In this document: positions 39,040 through 48,349 of the stretch, piece after piece
Layout: every line of letters begins with the position of its first letter
Position numbering within the stretch: the first letter of the stretch is position 1
From: Actinomycetota bacterium
GTDB lineage: Bacteria > Actinomycetota > Actinomycetes > Nanopelagicales > Nanopelagicaceae
DNA length: 64,000 nucleotides
Assembly: GCA_947490845.1 (NCBI GenBank)
Contig: CANLHI010000002.1
Coordinates: 23,958-87,957 of the forward strand
Direction: 5' to 3'
Notes under the pieces: generated by a model
Databases searched by the model: none
Seen by the model: only the letters and a program-made list of their open reading frames with translations
Told to the model about the DNA's origin: nothing
Made by a program: the position numbers and the translations under genes

Positions 39040-39899
39040 TGATGGCGAATACTGCATTCTTCACACGCCGCCGCAATGCAAATACATTGCGCTATACAAT
39101 CACAGTGCTATTGGCCGTACTCTTCATGTTCCCACTTTTATATTTGGTCTCTGGCTCGCTAATGAAACTAGAAGAAGTTTCGGTCTATCCGCCAAAATTA
39201 TTCCCATCGTCAATTAATTGGCAAAATTATGTCGATGCGCTAGAAGTTATGACTGGTCGCATTTTCTTAAACTCCTTTATCTTCACCTTCGGAATTCTCA
39301 TCTTGCAACTTATAATTTCATTCACTGCTGGATTCGCGTTAGCTAAGATGCCGTTCAAGCGTGCGGCGCTCATTGTTGGACTCTTTGCAGTCCCGGTCTT
39401 TTTGCCAACGAATGTTTCCATCATTCCTTTATATTTAGTGACCTATAAATTGGGTCTGCTCAACACCTGGGGTGGCATGATCTTGCCAATCGTTGGCTCA
39501 ACCGCCTTCGGAACATTGCTCTTCCGCCAATTCCTTGTTAACTTCCCTGACGGCTTAGTAGATGCTGCTCGTATGGATGGCGCAGGTTGGCCGCGAGTGC
39601 TCTTCCAAATCGTCTTGCCACTTGCTCGCCCACCAATTGCTTCTTATTCAGCCGTAACTTTCCTAACCGGTTGGAATATGTATATCTGGCCACTGATGGT
39701 CGGAAACACTGAAGAGTTAAAGGTGGCAACCGTTGCACTGGCGCCGCTAGTAGGCGGAGGCTTGGGCTTCTACGGAAATATTCCGCCGAATGTTACCTAT
39801 GCAGCTGCCCTAATTAGCGCTGCACCAGTCATTATTTTCTTCCTCTGGGCCCAGCGTGGATTTATCAATGCAATCGCTGGAACCGGTTCTGACTCTTAA
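39039..39899 (+). CDS. ABC sugar transporter permease (MalG-like)
   Basis: Six TM; EAA-like loop DAARMDGAGWPRVLFQIVLPLARP; ATG at 39039 or 39042. Confidence 0.93.
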   Translation: MMANTAFFTRRRNANTLRYTITVLLAVLFMFPLLYLVSGSLMKLEEVSVYPPKLFPSSINWQNYVDALEVMTGRIFLNSFIFTFGILILQLIISFTAGFALAKMPFKRAALIVGLFAVPVFLPTNVSIIPLYLVTYKLGLLNTWGGMILPIVGSTAFGTLLFRQFLVNFPDGLVDAARMDGAGWPRVLFQIVLPLARPPIASYSAVTFLTGWNMYIWPLMVGNTEELKVATVALAPLVGGGLGFYGNIPPNVTYAAALISAAPVIIFFLWAQRGFINAIAGTGSDS

Positions 39900-39913
39900 G
39901 GGAGAATGTTTTA

Positions 39914-41122
39914 ATGGCAGATAAATTAGGAATAGCTCTTGTCGGTTGCGGTTTTATGGGACGCCGCCACATCTTGGGCTATTCATCGCTGAAAAAAGCG
40001 GGGATGCTCGATGCCACCATCGTTGCGCTAATGGATATCAATGGAGAAGTCGCTGAAAAGGTGGCGCTAGAAGCCGAAGAACTCTTAGGTCACAAACCAA
40101 ATGTTTACACATCCCTCGATGCTCTCCTTGCCGATCCTGACGTGCAAGCAATTGATATTGTCACTGAACCAAAGACACATCACAATATTGCAAACACTGC
40201 AATGAATGCTGGGCGCCACGTGCTGTGTGAAAAGCCGTTGGCTCTTACGGTCAAGACCGGTATGTCGATGGTGGATTGTGCGAAGAAGAATGGCGTTGTT
40301 CTTGCAACAGCAGAGAATTATCGCCGTGGCGGTCAAAACCGTTTAGCGAAAGCGGTAATTGATTCGGGCATCCTCGGCAAAATTCACTTAATGACCGAGT
40401 TCTGGGCCGGCGGTGATGACAAGGTAATCATTAGCAAGTGGCGCCATATGAAAAATACTGGCGCAATCGGTATGGATATGAGCATTCACTATGCAGACAT
40501 CATTGAATACATGATGGGGCCAGTTGAACATGTTTCGGGGCGCGGAATTATCGCAGAGCCGATTCGCTATGCAAAAGATGGCAGTGATCCAGTTATTCCC
40601 GATGGTGAAGATTCACTCTTTGCATCGATGCGAACTAAGGCCGGTGCCGATGTTCTATTTTCTTATCTGCCATCAGGTCCTGGCAAGCATTATCGGATGC
40701 GCGTGGTGCACGGCAAAAATGGTTCAGTAGAAATTCCGGGCGATCGCAGCGACGGAGATATTTTTGTTCATCTAGAAGGTCGCACTTTAAAGAACGAGGA
40801 GATCACCAAAGAGCTTGGTTCAAAGTTCGCTCTCTCACCTGTTACCAAAGCAGTTCTGGGCCCTGATGGCACAGGTGGCAAAGGTGCTGCTTGGGCCGAT
40901 GTCGATTCTGGTTACTTGGCCGTTGAAATGCATGATTTCATCGAAGCCGTTCTAACCAAACGCCCACCTGAGGTTGATGGCATGGGCGGCATGCGCGCAC
41001 TTGCAGTTGTATTGGCGATCTTAGAGTCAGGGGTCACTGGAAAGACTGTAAGCGTGGATGAGATTTTGGCGCATACAGTTCACTCCTATCAAGATTCCAT
41101 TGATCTGGAACTGGAGAAGTAA
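39914..41122 (+). CDS. Gfo/Idh/MocA family oxidoreductase
   Basis: IALVGCGFMGRRHILGY; GRHVLCEKPLALT; GIGMDMSIHYADIIEYMMG-type motif. Confidence 0.93.
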   Translation: MADKLGIALVGCGFMGRRHILGYSSLKKAGMLDATIVALMDINGEVAEKVALEAEELLGHKPNVYTSLDALLADPDVQAIDIVTEPKTHHNIANTAMNAGRHVLCEKPLALTVKTGMSMVDCAKKNGVVLATAENYRRGGQNRLAKAVIDSGILGKIHLMTEFWAGGDDKVIISKWRHMKNTGAIGMDMSIHYADIIEYMMGPVEHVSGRGIIAEPIRYAKDGSDPVIPDGEDSLFASMRTKAGADVLFSYLPSGPGKHYRMRVVHGKNGSVEIPGDRSDGDIFVHLEGRTLKNEEITKELGSKFALSPVTKAVLGPDGTGGKGAAWADVDSGYLAVEMHDFIEAVLTKRPPEVDGMGGMRALAVVLAILESGVTGKTVSVDEILAHTVHSYQDSIDLELEK

Positions 41123-41623
41123 ATGACTGAAGCGCTGAAGTTTCATCAGGTCGCATACGTTGTCAATGATCTCGATGCTGCCGTAAAACACTGGGCAGAT
41201 GATTTAGGAATAGGACCCTTCACCGTCTATACCCTGAAATCTCCAGGCTTAAAAAATTGCATGTATAAAGGTCAAGCTACTGATTTTGGGCTAAGACATG
41301 CCATGGGTTGGTCTGGCACAACTCAAATTGAATTAGTGCAACCGCTGCATGGTCCAAGTATTTTCAAAGATCAACTGGAATCAACAGGTGAGGGCCTAAA
41401 TCACATCGGTTGCATCGTGCAAGATCACCCAGCTGCAGTTGCTGATTTTCTAGCACGTGGCTTTACACCGCTGCAAAGCGCATCTGGATTTGGCGCAGAA
41501 GGGGATGGTGCATTTGCATATTTCCGACCTCCCTTTGGCGCCGGAACAATCGTTGAGTTAATTTCACCACCCAAAGTTCGAATTCAACCCGATTACATCT
41601 ATCCAGTTGCGGAAGGTAAATAA
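41123..41623 (+). CDS. VOC family (glyoxalase-like) protein
   Basis: HQVAYVVNDLDAAVKHWADDLGIGPFTV; second betaalphabeta half GLNHIGCIVQD. Confidence 0.9.
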   Translation: MTEALKFHQVAYVVNDLDAAVKHWADDLGIGPFTVYTLKSPGLKNCMYKGQATDFGLRHAMGWSGTTQIELVQPLHGPSIFKDQLESTGEGLNHIGCIVQDHPAAVADFLARGFTPLQSASGFGAEGDGAFAYFRPPFGAGTIVELISPPKVRIQPDYIYPVAEGK

Positions 41624-42762
41624 TGAAATCAGCAGCACGCATCGCCAAAGTTGAGGTATTCGCCGCAGGCATATCTTGCTTCGTTCGCTTAACTACCGAA
41701 GATGGCGTTCAAGGAGTTGGTGAATCAACTGCTTTTGCATATCCCAATGCAGTGGCCGAAGTTATCCGTAACTTTGAACCATTCCTAATTGGCGCAGATG
41801 CCCACGATGTTGAACAGAACTGGTTAAAGATGTATCGCGCACTTGGTTGGCGCGGCCTCATGCTCGGCGGTGCGATTAGCGCAATTGACCAAGCGATGTG
41901 GGATATCCGTGGCCGAGTATTTGAAACTCCAGTTTGGCATCTGCTGGGCGGGCGTAGTCGCAAGGCTGTTCGTGGCATGAAAGTAGTCTTTGGTAATTCC
42001 AAAGAAGAACTCATCAACGATTCATTGAAGGCGCAGAAAGAGGGATACACAGCGATCAAGATCATCTTGCATCAGCATGATCATCATCAGATGCGCCATG
42101 CGCAGAAGATCGCTGATTTAGTCGATCGCATGGCTTCACTGCGCGATGCGGTTGGAAATACTCTAGATATCGGAGTTGAATTACACCGCAACATGCAACC
42201 AGGAAACTCAGTGGCACTTATTGAAGAGTTAATGCCATTTAGACCACTCTTTGTTGAGGATCCGATTCCGCCAGATAGCGTGCTCTCATTTGCAGAAGTA
42301 TCTGCCAAGGTGCGCACTCCAATGGCCGCCGGTGAGCGCAATACATCAATCTATGAATTCCGTGAATACATTGAGCATGCCGGGCTCGCCTTTGTTCGCC
42401 CAGATATCGGTATTGCCGGCGGCTTCACCCACGTGCGCAAGATCTGCGCAATGGCTGAGGCGCATCATCAAGGAATCTTGCCGCACGCAGTTCCATCGGG
42501 CGCCATTGCCACAATGGCACATATTCATATGGGTATCACAGCTCCCAACTGGGAAGCACAAGAGCATGTGGATCAAAACGTTGATCCAATTCAACAAATG
42601 GTCAAGCGTATTCCATTTGTTAAAGATGGTTGGCTCTATCCATTCGATGAACCAGGTCTTGGTATGGAACTAAACGATGCCTACTTTGCAACGAATCCAC
42701 CAGTTACAGTCTTCCCAATTAAACCTGACCTACGCGAGGATGGATCGGTGGCACTGCGATGA
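41623..42762 (+). CDS. Mandelate racemase/muconate lactonizing enzyme family protein
   Basis: MR_MLE family; GGAISAIDQAMWDIRGR, LFVEDPIPPDSV, AAGERNTSIYEFREYIEHAGLAFVRPDIGIAGGFTHVRKICAMAEAH. Confidence 0.92.
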   Translation: MKSAARIAKVEVFAAGISCFVRLTTEDGVQGVGESTAFAYPNAVAEVIRNFEPFLIGADAHDVEQNWLKMYRALGWRGLMLGGAISAIDQAMWDIRGRVFETPVWHLLGGRSRKAVRGMKVVFGNSKEELINDSLKAQKEGYTAIKIILHQHDHHQMRHAQKIADLVDRMASLRDAVGNTLDIGVELHRNMQPGNSVALIEELMPFRPLFVEDPIPPDSVLSFAEVSAKVRTPMAAGERNTSIYEFREYIEHAGLAFVRPDIGIAGGFTHVRKICAMAEAHHQGILPHAVPSGAIATMAHIHMGITAPNWEAQEHVDQNVDPIQQMVKRIPFVKDGWLYPFDEPGLGMELNDAYFATNPPVTVFPIKPDLREDGSVALR

Positions 42763-43808
42763 GTAAAATTCGAATCGGAATCGCTGCAACGCATGTAAAT
42801 AAGGATTTGTTATTTGAAAAGCATGAGCTTGCTCGCCTGGCAACCTATGGGGAAGTGGACTTCCAAGAATTTACCGTGCCATCTGATTGGCATTCAATTG
42901 AGAACGATCCAGCAACCGAGAAGCGCTTATGTGAATTTGCCGCCACTTTAGATATTTTAATTGTCTGCCATGGCTCACCTCGCGTGACGGCGGCAGTTTT
43001 CGCCGCTGGCAAGAAGTTAAAACTGGTTGGCGAACTAGAAGGTGATCGTTTTGCCGCACGAATTGATCTGCAGGCAGCACATGATCATGGCGTTGTTGTC
43101 GTTGATACAACTCACGGGTCTTCATGGCCGGTATCAGAATGGGCGCTGGCACTTGCCCTATTAGGTCTGCGCGAGCAGGCACGTTTTCGTGACATTATCG
43201 AAGGCAAGAAAATGTCATATGACGATTACCGCACAAATCCGCCGGCCCGCGAACTTACCAATCGTCCAGTCGGAATTATTGGCTTTGGTCATATTGCTTG
43301 GCGCCTCTGTGAATTCCTCAAGCCATTTCACACACCAATCTTTGCCTATGACCCATATGCCCCGCGCGAGCTAGCCGATGCCCTCGATATTAACTTTGCA
43401 TCTCTAGAAAAAGTTATGGGATGCGATGTTGTCATCTGTTTAGCGCCAGATACGCCTAAAACACGCGGAATGATTGGCACCAAAGAGTTTAGTTGGATGC
43501 AAAAAAATGGCGTTTTTGTTAACGTCTCGCGCGGTGTTGTTGTTGATGTGAAAGCCCTGGAAGCAAAGGCTGCCCAGAATGATTCCTGGATTGGCATTGA
43601 TGCCCACGATCCAGAACCAATCTCTGTGGATTCTCCACTTCGCAAGATGCGCAATGTCTTTCTCTCACCACACATTGGCGGCCTAACTGCTGAAGCAACG
43701 CCACGTTTCTTCTCGCTGATGGTCGATGAGATTGATCGCTTCCTCAACGGTTCAGAACCACGCGCGCAAATTACCGCGCGCGTAACTGCAGGTCGCCAAG
43801 GTAAGTAA
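42759..43808 (+). CDS. D-isomer-specific 2-hydroxyacid dehydrogenase
   Basis: VGIIGFGHIAWRLCEFLKPF, VFVNVSRGVVVDVKALEAKA, LSPHIGGLTAEA. Confidence 0.92.
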   Translation: MSKIRIGIAATHVNKDLLFEKHELARLATYGEVDFQEFTVPSDWHSIENDPATEKRLCEFAATLDILIVCHGSPRVTAAVFAAGKKLKLVGELEGDRFAARIDLQAAHDHGVVVVDTTHGSSWPVSEWALALALLGLREQARFRDIIEGKKMSYDDYRTNPPARELTNRPVGIIGFGHIAWRLCEFLKPFHTPIFAYDPYAPRELADALDINFASLEKVMGCDVVICLAPDTPKTRGMIGTKEFSWMQKNGVFVNVSRGVVVDVKALEAKAAQNDSWIGIDAHDPEPISVDSPLRKMRNVFLSPHIGGLTAEATPRFFSLMVDEIDRFLNGSEPRAQITARVTAGRQGK

Positions 43809-44687
43809 ATGATTATCGATTCCCATTGCCACGCCTGGCGCGCTTGGCCCTATGACAAAAAAGTGCCGGATCCCGATCATCGCGGCTCCATCGAAGCACT
43901 TCTCTATGAGATGGACACCCACGGTGTTGACCATGCAACTGTTGTCTGTGCGCGCATTGGCGGTGAGGCAGGCGGAGATGGTTTTCCTAATGAAGATAAC
44001 AATGATTACGTTGCAGCCTTTGCCCGCAATCATCCCGATCGCATCACAGCCTGGGTAGATATTGATTGCATCTGGCGCAAAGAACATCACACACCGGGGG
44101 CGGTAAAGCGGCTACATGAAGAACTCGATCGCAACAACGCCACTGGCTTTACGCATTATGTCGGTGCACAAGATGGATGGTTTGCCTCCGATGAAGGCAG
44201 AGAATTCTTCCGCGTCGCAGCCGAGCGCAAAGTAATCGCATCATTAGCAATTGGCCCAGAATGGTTTCCGGCACTTCGCGAAATCGCAAAAGAGAACCCG
44301 ACGCTGCCGATTTTGATTCACCATATGTCTTTTCCCGGTAACAAGGATGGTGTTTACAAAGAGAGTGATCTTGATGAATTAGTCAAAACGGCAGAACTTC
44401 CAAACGTTGGTGTGAAGATTTCAGGCTTTAATTACAACAGCCATAAGAAATGGAATTTTCCATACCCTGATTCTCAAAAACTCTTCAAAATCATCTTCGA
44501 GGCCTACGGAGCCAAGCGCCTTTATTGGGGTTCAGACTTTCCCGCATCGCGTGACATGTTGACCTACACACAAGCCCTAGAAGTTCTGCGCTCCAGCGTG
44601 GATTATGTCTCGGCAGCTGATAAAGATCTAATCTTGGGAGATAACCTGGCAAGACTTCTCAAGGTTCGGCAAATTTTACCGTCATAA
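43809..44687 (+). CDS. Amidohydrolase-2 family protein (fuconolactonase-like)
   Basis: MIIDSHCHAWRAWP; ILIHHMSFPG; LYWGSDFPASRDMLTYTQALE. Confidence 0.85.
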   Translation: MIIDSHCHAWRAWPYDKKVPDPDHRGSIEALLYEMDTHGVDHATVVCARIGGEAGGDGFPNEDNNDYVAAFARNHPDRITAWVDIDCIWRKEHHTPGAVKRLHEELDRNNATGFTHYVGAQDGWFASDEGREFFRVAAERKVIASLAIGPEWFPALREIAKENPTLPILIHHMSFPGNKDGVYKESDLDELVKTAELPNVGVKISGFNYNSHKKWNFPYPDSQKLFKIIFEAYGAKRLYWGSDFPASRDMLTYTQALEVLRSSVDYVSAADKDLILGDNLARLLKVRQILPS

Positions 44688-44720
44688 GAAGATAACCAAA
44701 CTAGAGAGAGAAGAACTCAC

Positions 44721-45017
44721 ATGGCCGCTGTACTAATCGCAAAATACTATGTAAAGCCAGGCAATTCCAAGGCTGTTGAAGCAGCGCTGCGTGAAATGTC
44801 AAAGTTTGTTAAAAACGATGAACCTGATTGTTTGGTCTATAACGCCAATATTGATCCTGAGAATGAGAACCTTTACTGCCTATATGAGATCTATAAAGAT
44901 GATGCAGCAATTGTTGCCCACCGTGAGACCCCACATTTCAAAGCCATCATTGAGGGAAAGATCGTTCCACTGCTTGAAAAGCGTGAGCGCGAGATCTTCC
45001 GTCAGGTTATTGGATGA
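44721..45017 (+). CDS. Antibiotic biosynthesis monooxygenase (ABM)-fold protein
   Basis: 98 aa ferredoxin-like ABM: VKPGNSKAVEAALREMSKFVKNDEPDCLVYN... LYCLYEIYKDDAAIVAHRETPHFK. Confidence 0.88.
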   Translation: MAAVLIAKYYVKPGNSKAVEAALREMSKFVKNDEPDCLVYNANIDPENENLYCLYEIYKDDAAIVAHRETPHFKAIIEGKIVPLLEKREREIFRQVIG

Positions 45018-46018
45018 AACTTCTCTCCTTTGAAGTAACAGGTGTGACCGGGCGAGAAGTTCGTCTGGGCGCACTTGTAAAGGGAGATGCCGATAAGGGT
45101 CAGATCATCGATCTCACCGCTGCGGCGCAAACGTTATTTGCCTCTGATGGAATGAGTGCAGCCGGGCGAGATCGCTTGGCTAACGCACTCGTTCCGCCAG
45201 TTGTATTGCACTTTATCCAAGGGGGAGCCCGCTCACGTGAGGCGGCAGAGAAGGCAGTTGAGTTTGTTACTCGAAGTGGCGATGAGTTCTCACCTAACGG
45301 TGGAAAAATAAATTACTCCACAAATGAAATAAAGCACATGCCAGCGATTTCTAATCCGCCTCTTTTGCGTGATTTCATGGCCTTTGAACAACACTTACTA
45401 AATATTTTTCCAAAACTTAATCGCCCAATTCCAGAGGAGTGGTACAAACGCCCCGTTTATTACAAGGGCAATTCCTCCAGCATCGGGGCACATGGCCAAG
45501 AAGTAAAGTTTCCGCAATACGCTGATAAATTAGATTTAGAATTCGAATTTGCGGCAATTATCGGTAAAGGCGGCGTAAATATCTCAGAGGGTTCTGCCCG
45601 AAGCCATATTTATGGTTACACCATCTATAACGATCTTTCGGCGCGTGATATTCAAGCACTAGAAATGACTGTGGGGCTAGGGCCCGCAAAGGGCAAGGAT
45701 TTCATCGGAGCACATGTGCTTGGTCCAGTAATTGTCACCGCTGATGAAATTAAAGATCCTTATGACTTATCTATGAAGGCAACTATAAATTCAGAGATCT
45801 GGTCGCAAACTAGTTCAAGTGGGATGCATTGGAAATTTGAGCAGATGATCGCTTATGGCTCACAGGATGAAGAGCTCCAAGTTGGCGAAGTCTTTGGTTC
45901 GGGTACTTGCGCCAATGGTTCTGGCGCAGAACAAGGAAAGCACCTTGTCTCTGGAGATGTTATTGAGCTAGAGATGACTGGCTTGGGCAAGCTGCGCAAT
46001 AAAGTCGTAAAAGTTTAA
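45014..46018 (+). CDS. Fumarylacetoacetate hydrolase family protein (candidate 2,4-diketo-3-deoxy-sugar-acid hydrolase)
   Basis: RPVYYKGNSSSIGAHGQEVKFPQYADKLDLEFEFAAIIGKGG; IYGYTIYNDLSARDIQ; FGSGTCANGSGAEQGKHLVSGDVIELEMTGLGKLRNKV. Confidence 0.92.
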   Translation: MKLLSFEVTGVTGREVRLGALVKGDADKGQIIDLTAAAQTLFASDGMSAAGRDRLANALVPPVVLHFIQGGARSREAAEKAVEFVTRSGDEFSPNGGKINYSTNEIKHMPAISNPPLLRDFMAFEQHLLNIFPKLNRPIPEEWYKRPVYYKGNSSSIGAHGQEVKFPQYADKLDLEFEFAAIIGKGGVNISEGSARSHIYGYTIYNDLSARDIQALEMTVGLGPAKGKDFIGAHVLGPVIVTADEIKDPYDLSMKATINSEIWSQTSSSGMHWKFEQMIAYGSQDEELQVGEVFGSGTCANGSGAEQGKHLVSGDVIELEMTGLGKLRNKVVKV

Positions 46019-46842
46019 CGCTCAATTTTAGGCGCTATTGGTATCCCTAGTCTGCGATGCATTTCTGGGATCGAAAGTTTATCTTCATCCTTAAAAGTCA
46101 GTGAGCAAATGTTGCACCTGACTTGCCATTGCATCCAGGAATAGTTTTGATACCCCATCCTGTAGGTGACTACAAAAACTGTGGGCGCAAGAGTGCGACA
46201 CCTCATGCATCGTTTGGGGATAATTATTCTCTTGACTACCTGACTCTCTGCTCGGTACCCACCCTCGTATCTAAATCCAATTCCATAGAGATCAACTTCT
46301 AACAAAAAAGTACCTGGATTTAACGAACTTTCGAATTTAGCATCAGCCAAAGTTTTATAGGCATAGAACCCGCATTCACAAGAAGCCACAGGGGGAGTGT
46401 GCTCAGGAAATTTGTCACAGATTGCGCTGTCATCAGCGCTATAACCATCACCGGTCAGACCCCTAAGCGTTGGTTTTCTCTCGGTGATTACCGCTAATTT
46501 GTAGCCGTGCATTTCTTCAACTGGTAGATCAAACGGATCGGCATAACTCAAGCGCTGCGCATTATCGGTTACCCCTTGACGTTCCCGATCACTGGCAGCT
46601 GCCACCAAAATAAAAGCAACGATGTATAGAGCCGGTCCTAGCAATATGTAAAAGCTCAGACCAATGACAACTAGATCTCTGGGAATTAAGGGACTCTCTC
46701 TGTCACTAAACCCACCTGCGAGGTAGCCAAGTGCTAGAACAGCCAGCGTTATAACGGGGTATAGCCGAACAGCGCGAATTAATTTCTGTCTTTTCTCAGC
46801 CGAACTGGCCATCGAAGGGCCCCCTTTTCGCGCGCTGGCCAA
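46015..46842 (-). CDS. Membrane protein with two N-terminal TM segments and Cys-rich cytosolic region, unknown
   Basis: TM segments then CECGFYAYK, RCMRCRTLAP, VRCNICSLTF Cys motifs. Confidence 0.6.
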   Translation of the reverse strand: MASARKGGPSMASSAEKRQKLIRAVRLYPVITLAVLALGYLAGGFSDRESPLIPRDLVVIGLSFYILLGPALYIVAFILVAAASDRERQGVTDNAQRLSYADPFDLPVEEMHGYKLAVITERKPTLRGLTGDGYSADDSAICDKFPEHTPPVASCECGFYAYKTLADAKFESSLNPGTFLLEVDLYGIGFRYEGGYRAESQVVKRIIIPKRCMRCRTLAPTVFVVTYRMGYQNYSWMQWQVRCNICSLTFKDEDKLSIPEMHRRLGIPIAPKIER

Positions 46843-46930
46843 GGTTAATGGGGCTAGGCAAGAATCTCATCTCAAGATGAAATTCCACTTTTGCGCTGCT
46901 AATCTGAAGTCAGAGAGAAGGGGCAATATT

Positions 46931-47041
46931 GTGGCTGAGATTGGTCAACCAGAACGTGTAGTCCGCCGGGAACGCGAGAATGAACCTGCACTAGATCCAG
47001 TAGTGCCACTGACCTCTCCTGCGCTAGAGCCCGCCAAGTAA
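46931..47041 (+). CDS. Possible small ORF (36 aa), unknown
   Basis: GTG start with GAAGGGG upstream; MAEIGQPERVVRRERENEPALDPVVPLTSPALEPAK. Confidence 0.3.
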   Translation: MAEIGQPERVVRRERENEPALDPVVPLTSPALEPAK

Positions 47042-47055
47042 TTCTTTCTTTTTCA

Positions 47056-47697
47056 ATGAGAAGAGAAATCAGCGCCTGTGCGTTAGCACTTTCCATCTCG
47101 CTAACTCAAATTTCCAATCTGCATGCAGCAGATACTGGTGCACCAGCACCAGCTCCAGCTCCAGTAGTGGCAACACCAACTCCAACTCCAACTCCAACGC
47201 CAACACCAACACCAACGCCAACACCAACGCCAACACCAACACCAACGCCAACACCAACACCAACACCAACACCAACGCCAACGCCAACACCAACGCCAAC
47301 CCCCACACCAACTCCAACTCCAACAACGGAAGTTGCGGTGGATGAGTTAGCGTTGAGTCGTACCTTGATCTCAGCGAACAATTATCGGCAGGCGCTAACT
47401 GAACTCAAGAGAGTTGATCGAATCGTTGTAAATAACGCTGATGTCAATAATTTATTAGGTTTCGCTTCACGGAAATTGGGTCAATACAGCCAAGCAGGCA
47501 GCTATTACCTAAAGGCGTTAAAGATTGATCCAAACCACTTAGGTGCTCTTGAATATCAAGGCGAACTCTTCTTGCTCCAAAAGAAAGTGGCTCCGGCAAA
47601 GCAAAACTTAGCCAAACTAAAGCGACTATGTGGCACTTCTTGTGAAGAGTATTTAGATTTGATGAAGGCTATTAATGCCTTTACGAAGAAGAAGTAA
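47056..47697 (+). CDS. Exported Thr-Pro-repeat protein with C-terminal TPR-like domain
   Basis: Signal peptide MRREISACALALSISLTQISNLHAA; long (TP)n linker; TPR-like C-terminus (NNLLGFASRKLGQYSQAGSYYLKALKIDPNHLGALEYQGELFLLQ). Confidence 0.8.
   Translation: MRREISACALALSISLTQISNLHAADTGAPAPAPAPVVATPTPTPTPTPTPTPTPTPTPTPTPTPTPTPTPTPTPTPTPTPTPTPTPTPTTEVAVDELALSRTLISANNYRQALTELKRVDRIVVNNADVNNLLGFASRKLGQYSQAGSYYLKALKIDPNHLGALEYQGELFLLQKKVAPAKQNLAKLKRLCGTSCEEYLDLMKAINAFTKKK
47173..47325 (+). repeat. In-frame hexanucleotide tandem repeat ACN-CCA encoding (Thr-Pro)n
   Basis: About 25 tandem copies of ACN CCA with N varying among a/g/t/c. Confidence 0.95.
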
Positions 47698-47744
47698 AGG
47701 ATTCAACGGGCAGATCACGGGTTCGAATACGCTTTAATTAACTC

Positions 47745-48152
47745 ATGCGCCACCTAAGAAACGCCTCTCAACTTCTCTTAGGAGCAGCCCTTGCCTATGC
47801 CGGTATCGGTCACTTGACTACGAACCGTTTGGAATTTCAGGCACAGGTTCCAACCTTGCTTAAAGATTATGCCGACTTCGTTGTCTTGGTATCTGGCGCA
47901 GTCGAAATACTTCTCGGCGCAGGCTTGCTAGTTCTTTGGAAATACCGCGTGCAGATCGGTTGGCTCACAGCCCTCTTCTTTATCGCAATCTTTTGGGGAA
48001 ATATTTCGCAATATATAAACCACACTGATGCCTTCGGACTCAACAGCGACCGTGCCCGCGCAGTACGCCTTCTCTTTCAACCGCTCCTCGTTATATGGGC
48101 GCTCTGGTCTACTGGTGCCTGGAGAAGTTACCGAGTACGCAAAGCTAAATAA
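47745..48152 (+). CDS. DoxX-like membrane protein
   Basis: LLLGAALAYAGIGHLTTNRLEFQAQVP; four TM segments. Confidence 0.7.
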   Translation: MRHLRNASQLLLGAALAYAGIGHLTTNRLEFQAQVPTLLKDYADFVVLVSGAVEILLGAGLLVLWKYRVQIGWLTALFFIAIFWGNISQYINHTDAFGLNSDRARAVRLLFQPLLVIWALWSTGAWRSYRVRKAK

Positions 48153-48191
48153 AAGAGAACGCTAAGGACGACTTTGCCATAACCTAGCCTT

Positions 48192-48274
48192 GGAGGATTC
48201 GCATAGCGGCCGAGTGCGCGCGTCTCGAACACGCGTAGATGAAAGTCTCGAGGGTTCAAATCCCTCATCCTCCG
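48192..48274 (+). tRNA. tRNA-Ser (CGA)
   Basis: Acceptor GGAGGAT/ATCCTCC, anticodon stem-loop CGCGT-CTCGAAC-ACGCG, long variable arm, GGGTTCAAATCCC T-arm. Confidence 0.92.
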
Positions 48275-48349
48275 CTCTTTTTTCACTCATATCGGTAAGT
48301 ATTTTGGTTCCACCAAGACAGCCTTTGCAAGTGCATTTAATCTTTACTA

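Noticed and set aside
47173-47325. Possible CRISPR array
   Set aside because: Period is 6 nt with no unique spacers; it is a coding microsatellite. No other region shows spaced direct repeats.
47069-47381. Minus-strand ORFs of Val-Gly and Leu-Val repeats
   Set aside because: They are mirror translations of the (ACN CCA)n repeat on the plus strand; composition artefact.
48192-48274. tRNA-Ser as the attachment site of the downstream island
   Set aside because: No second copy of the tRNA 3' end and no integrase were found; the island also starts more than 2 kb away.
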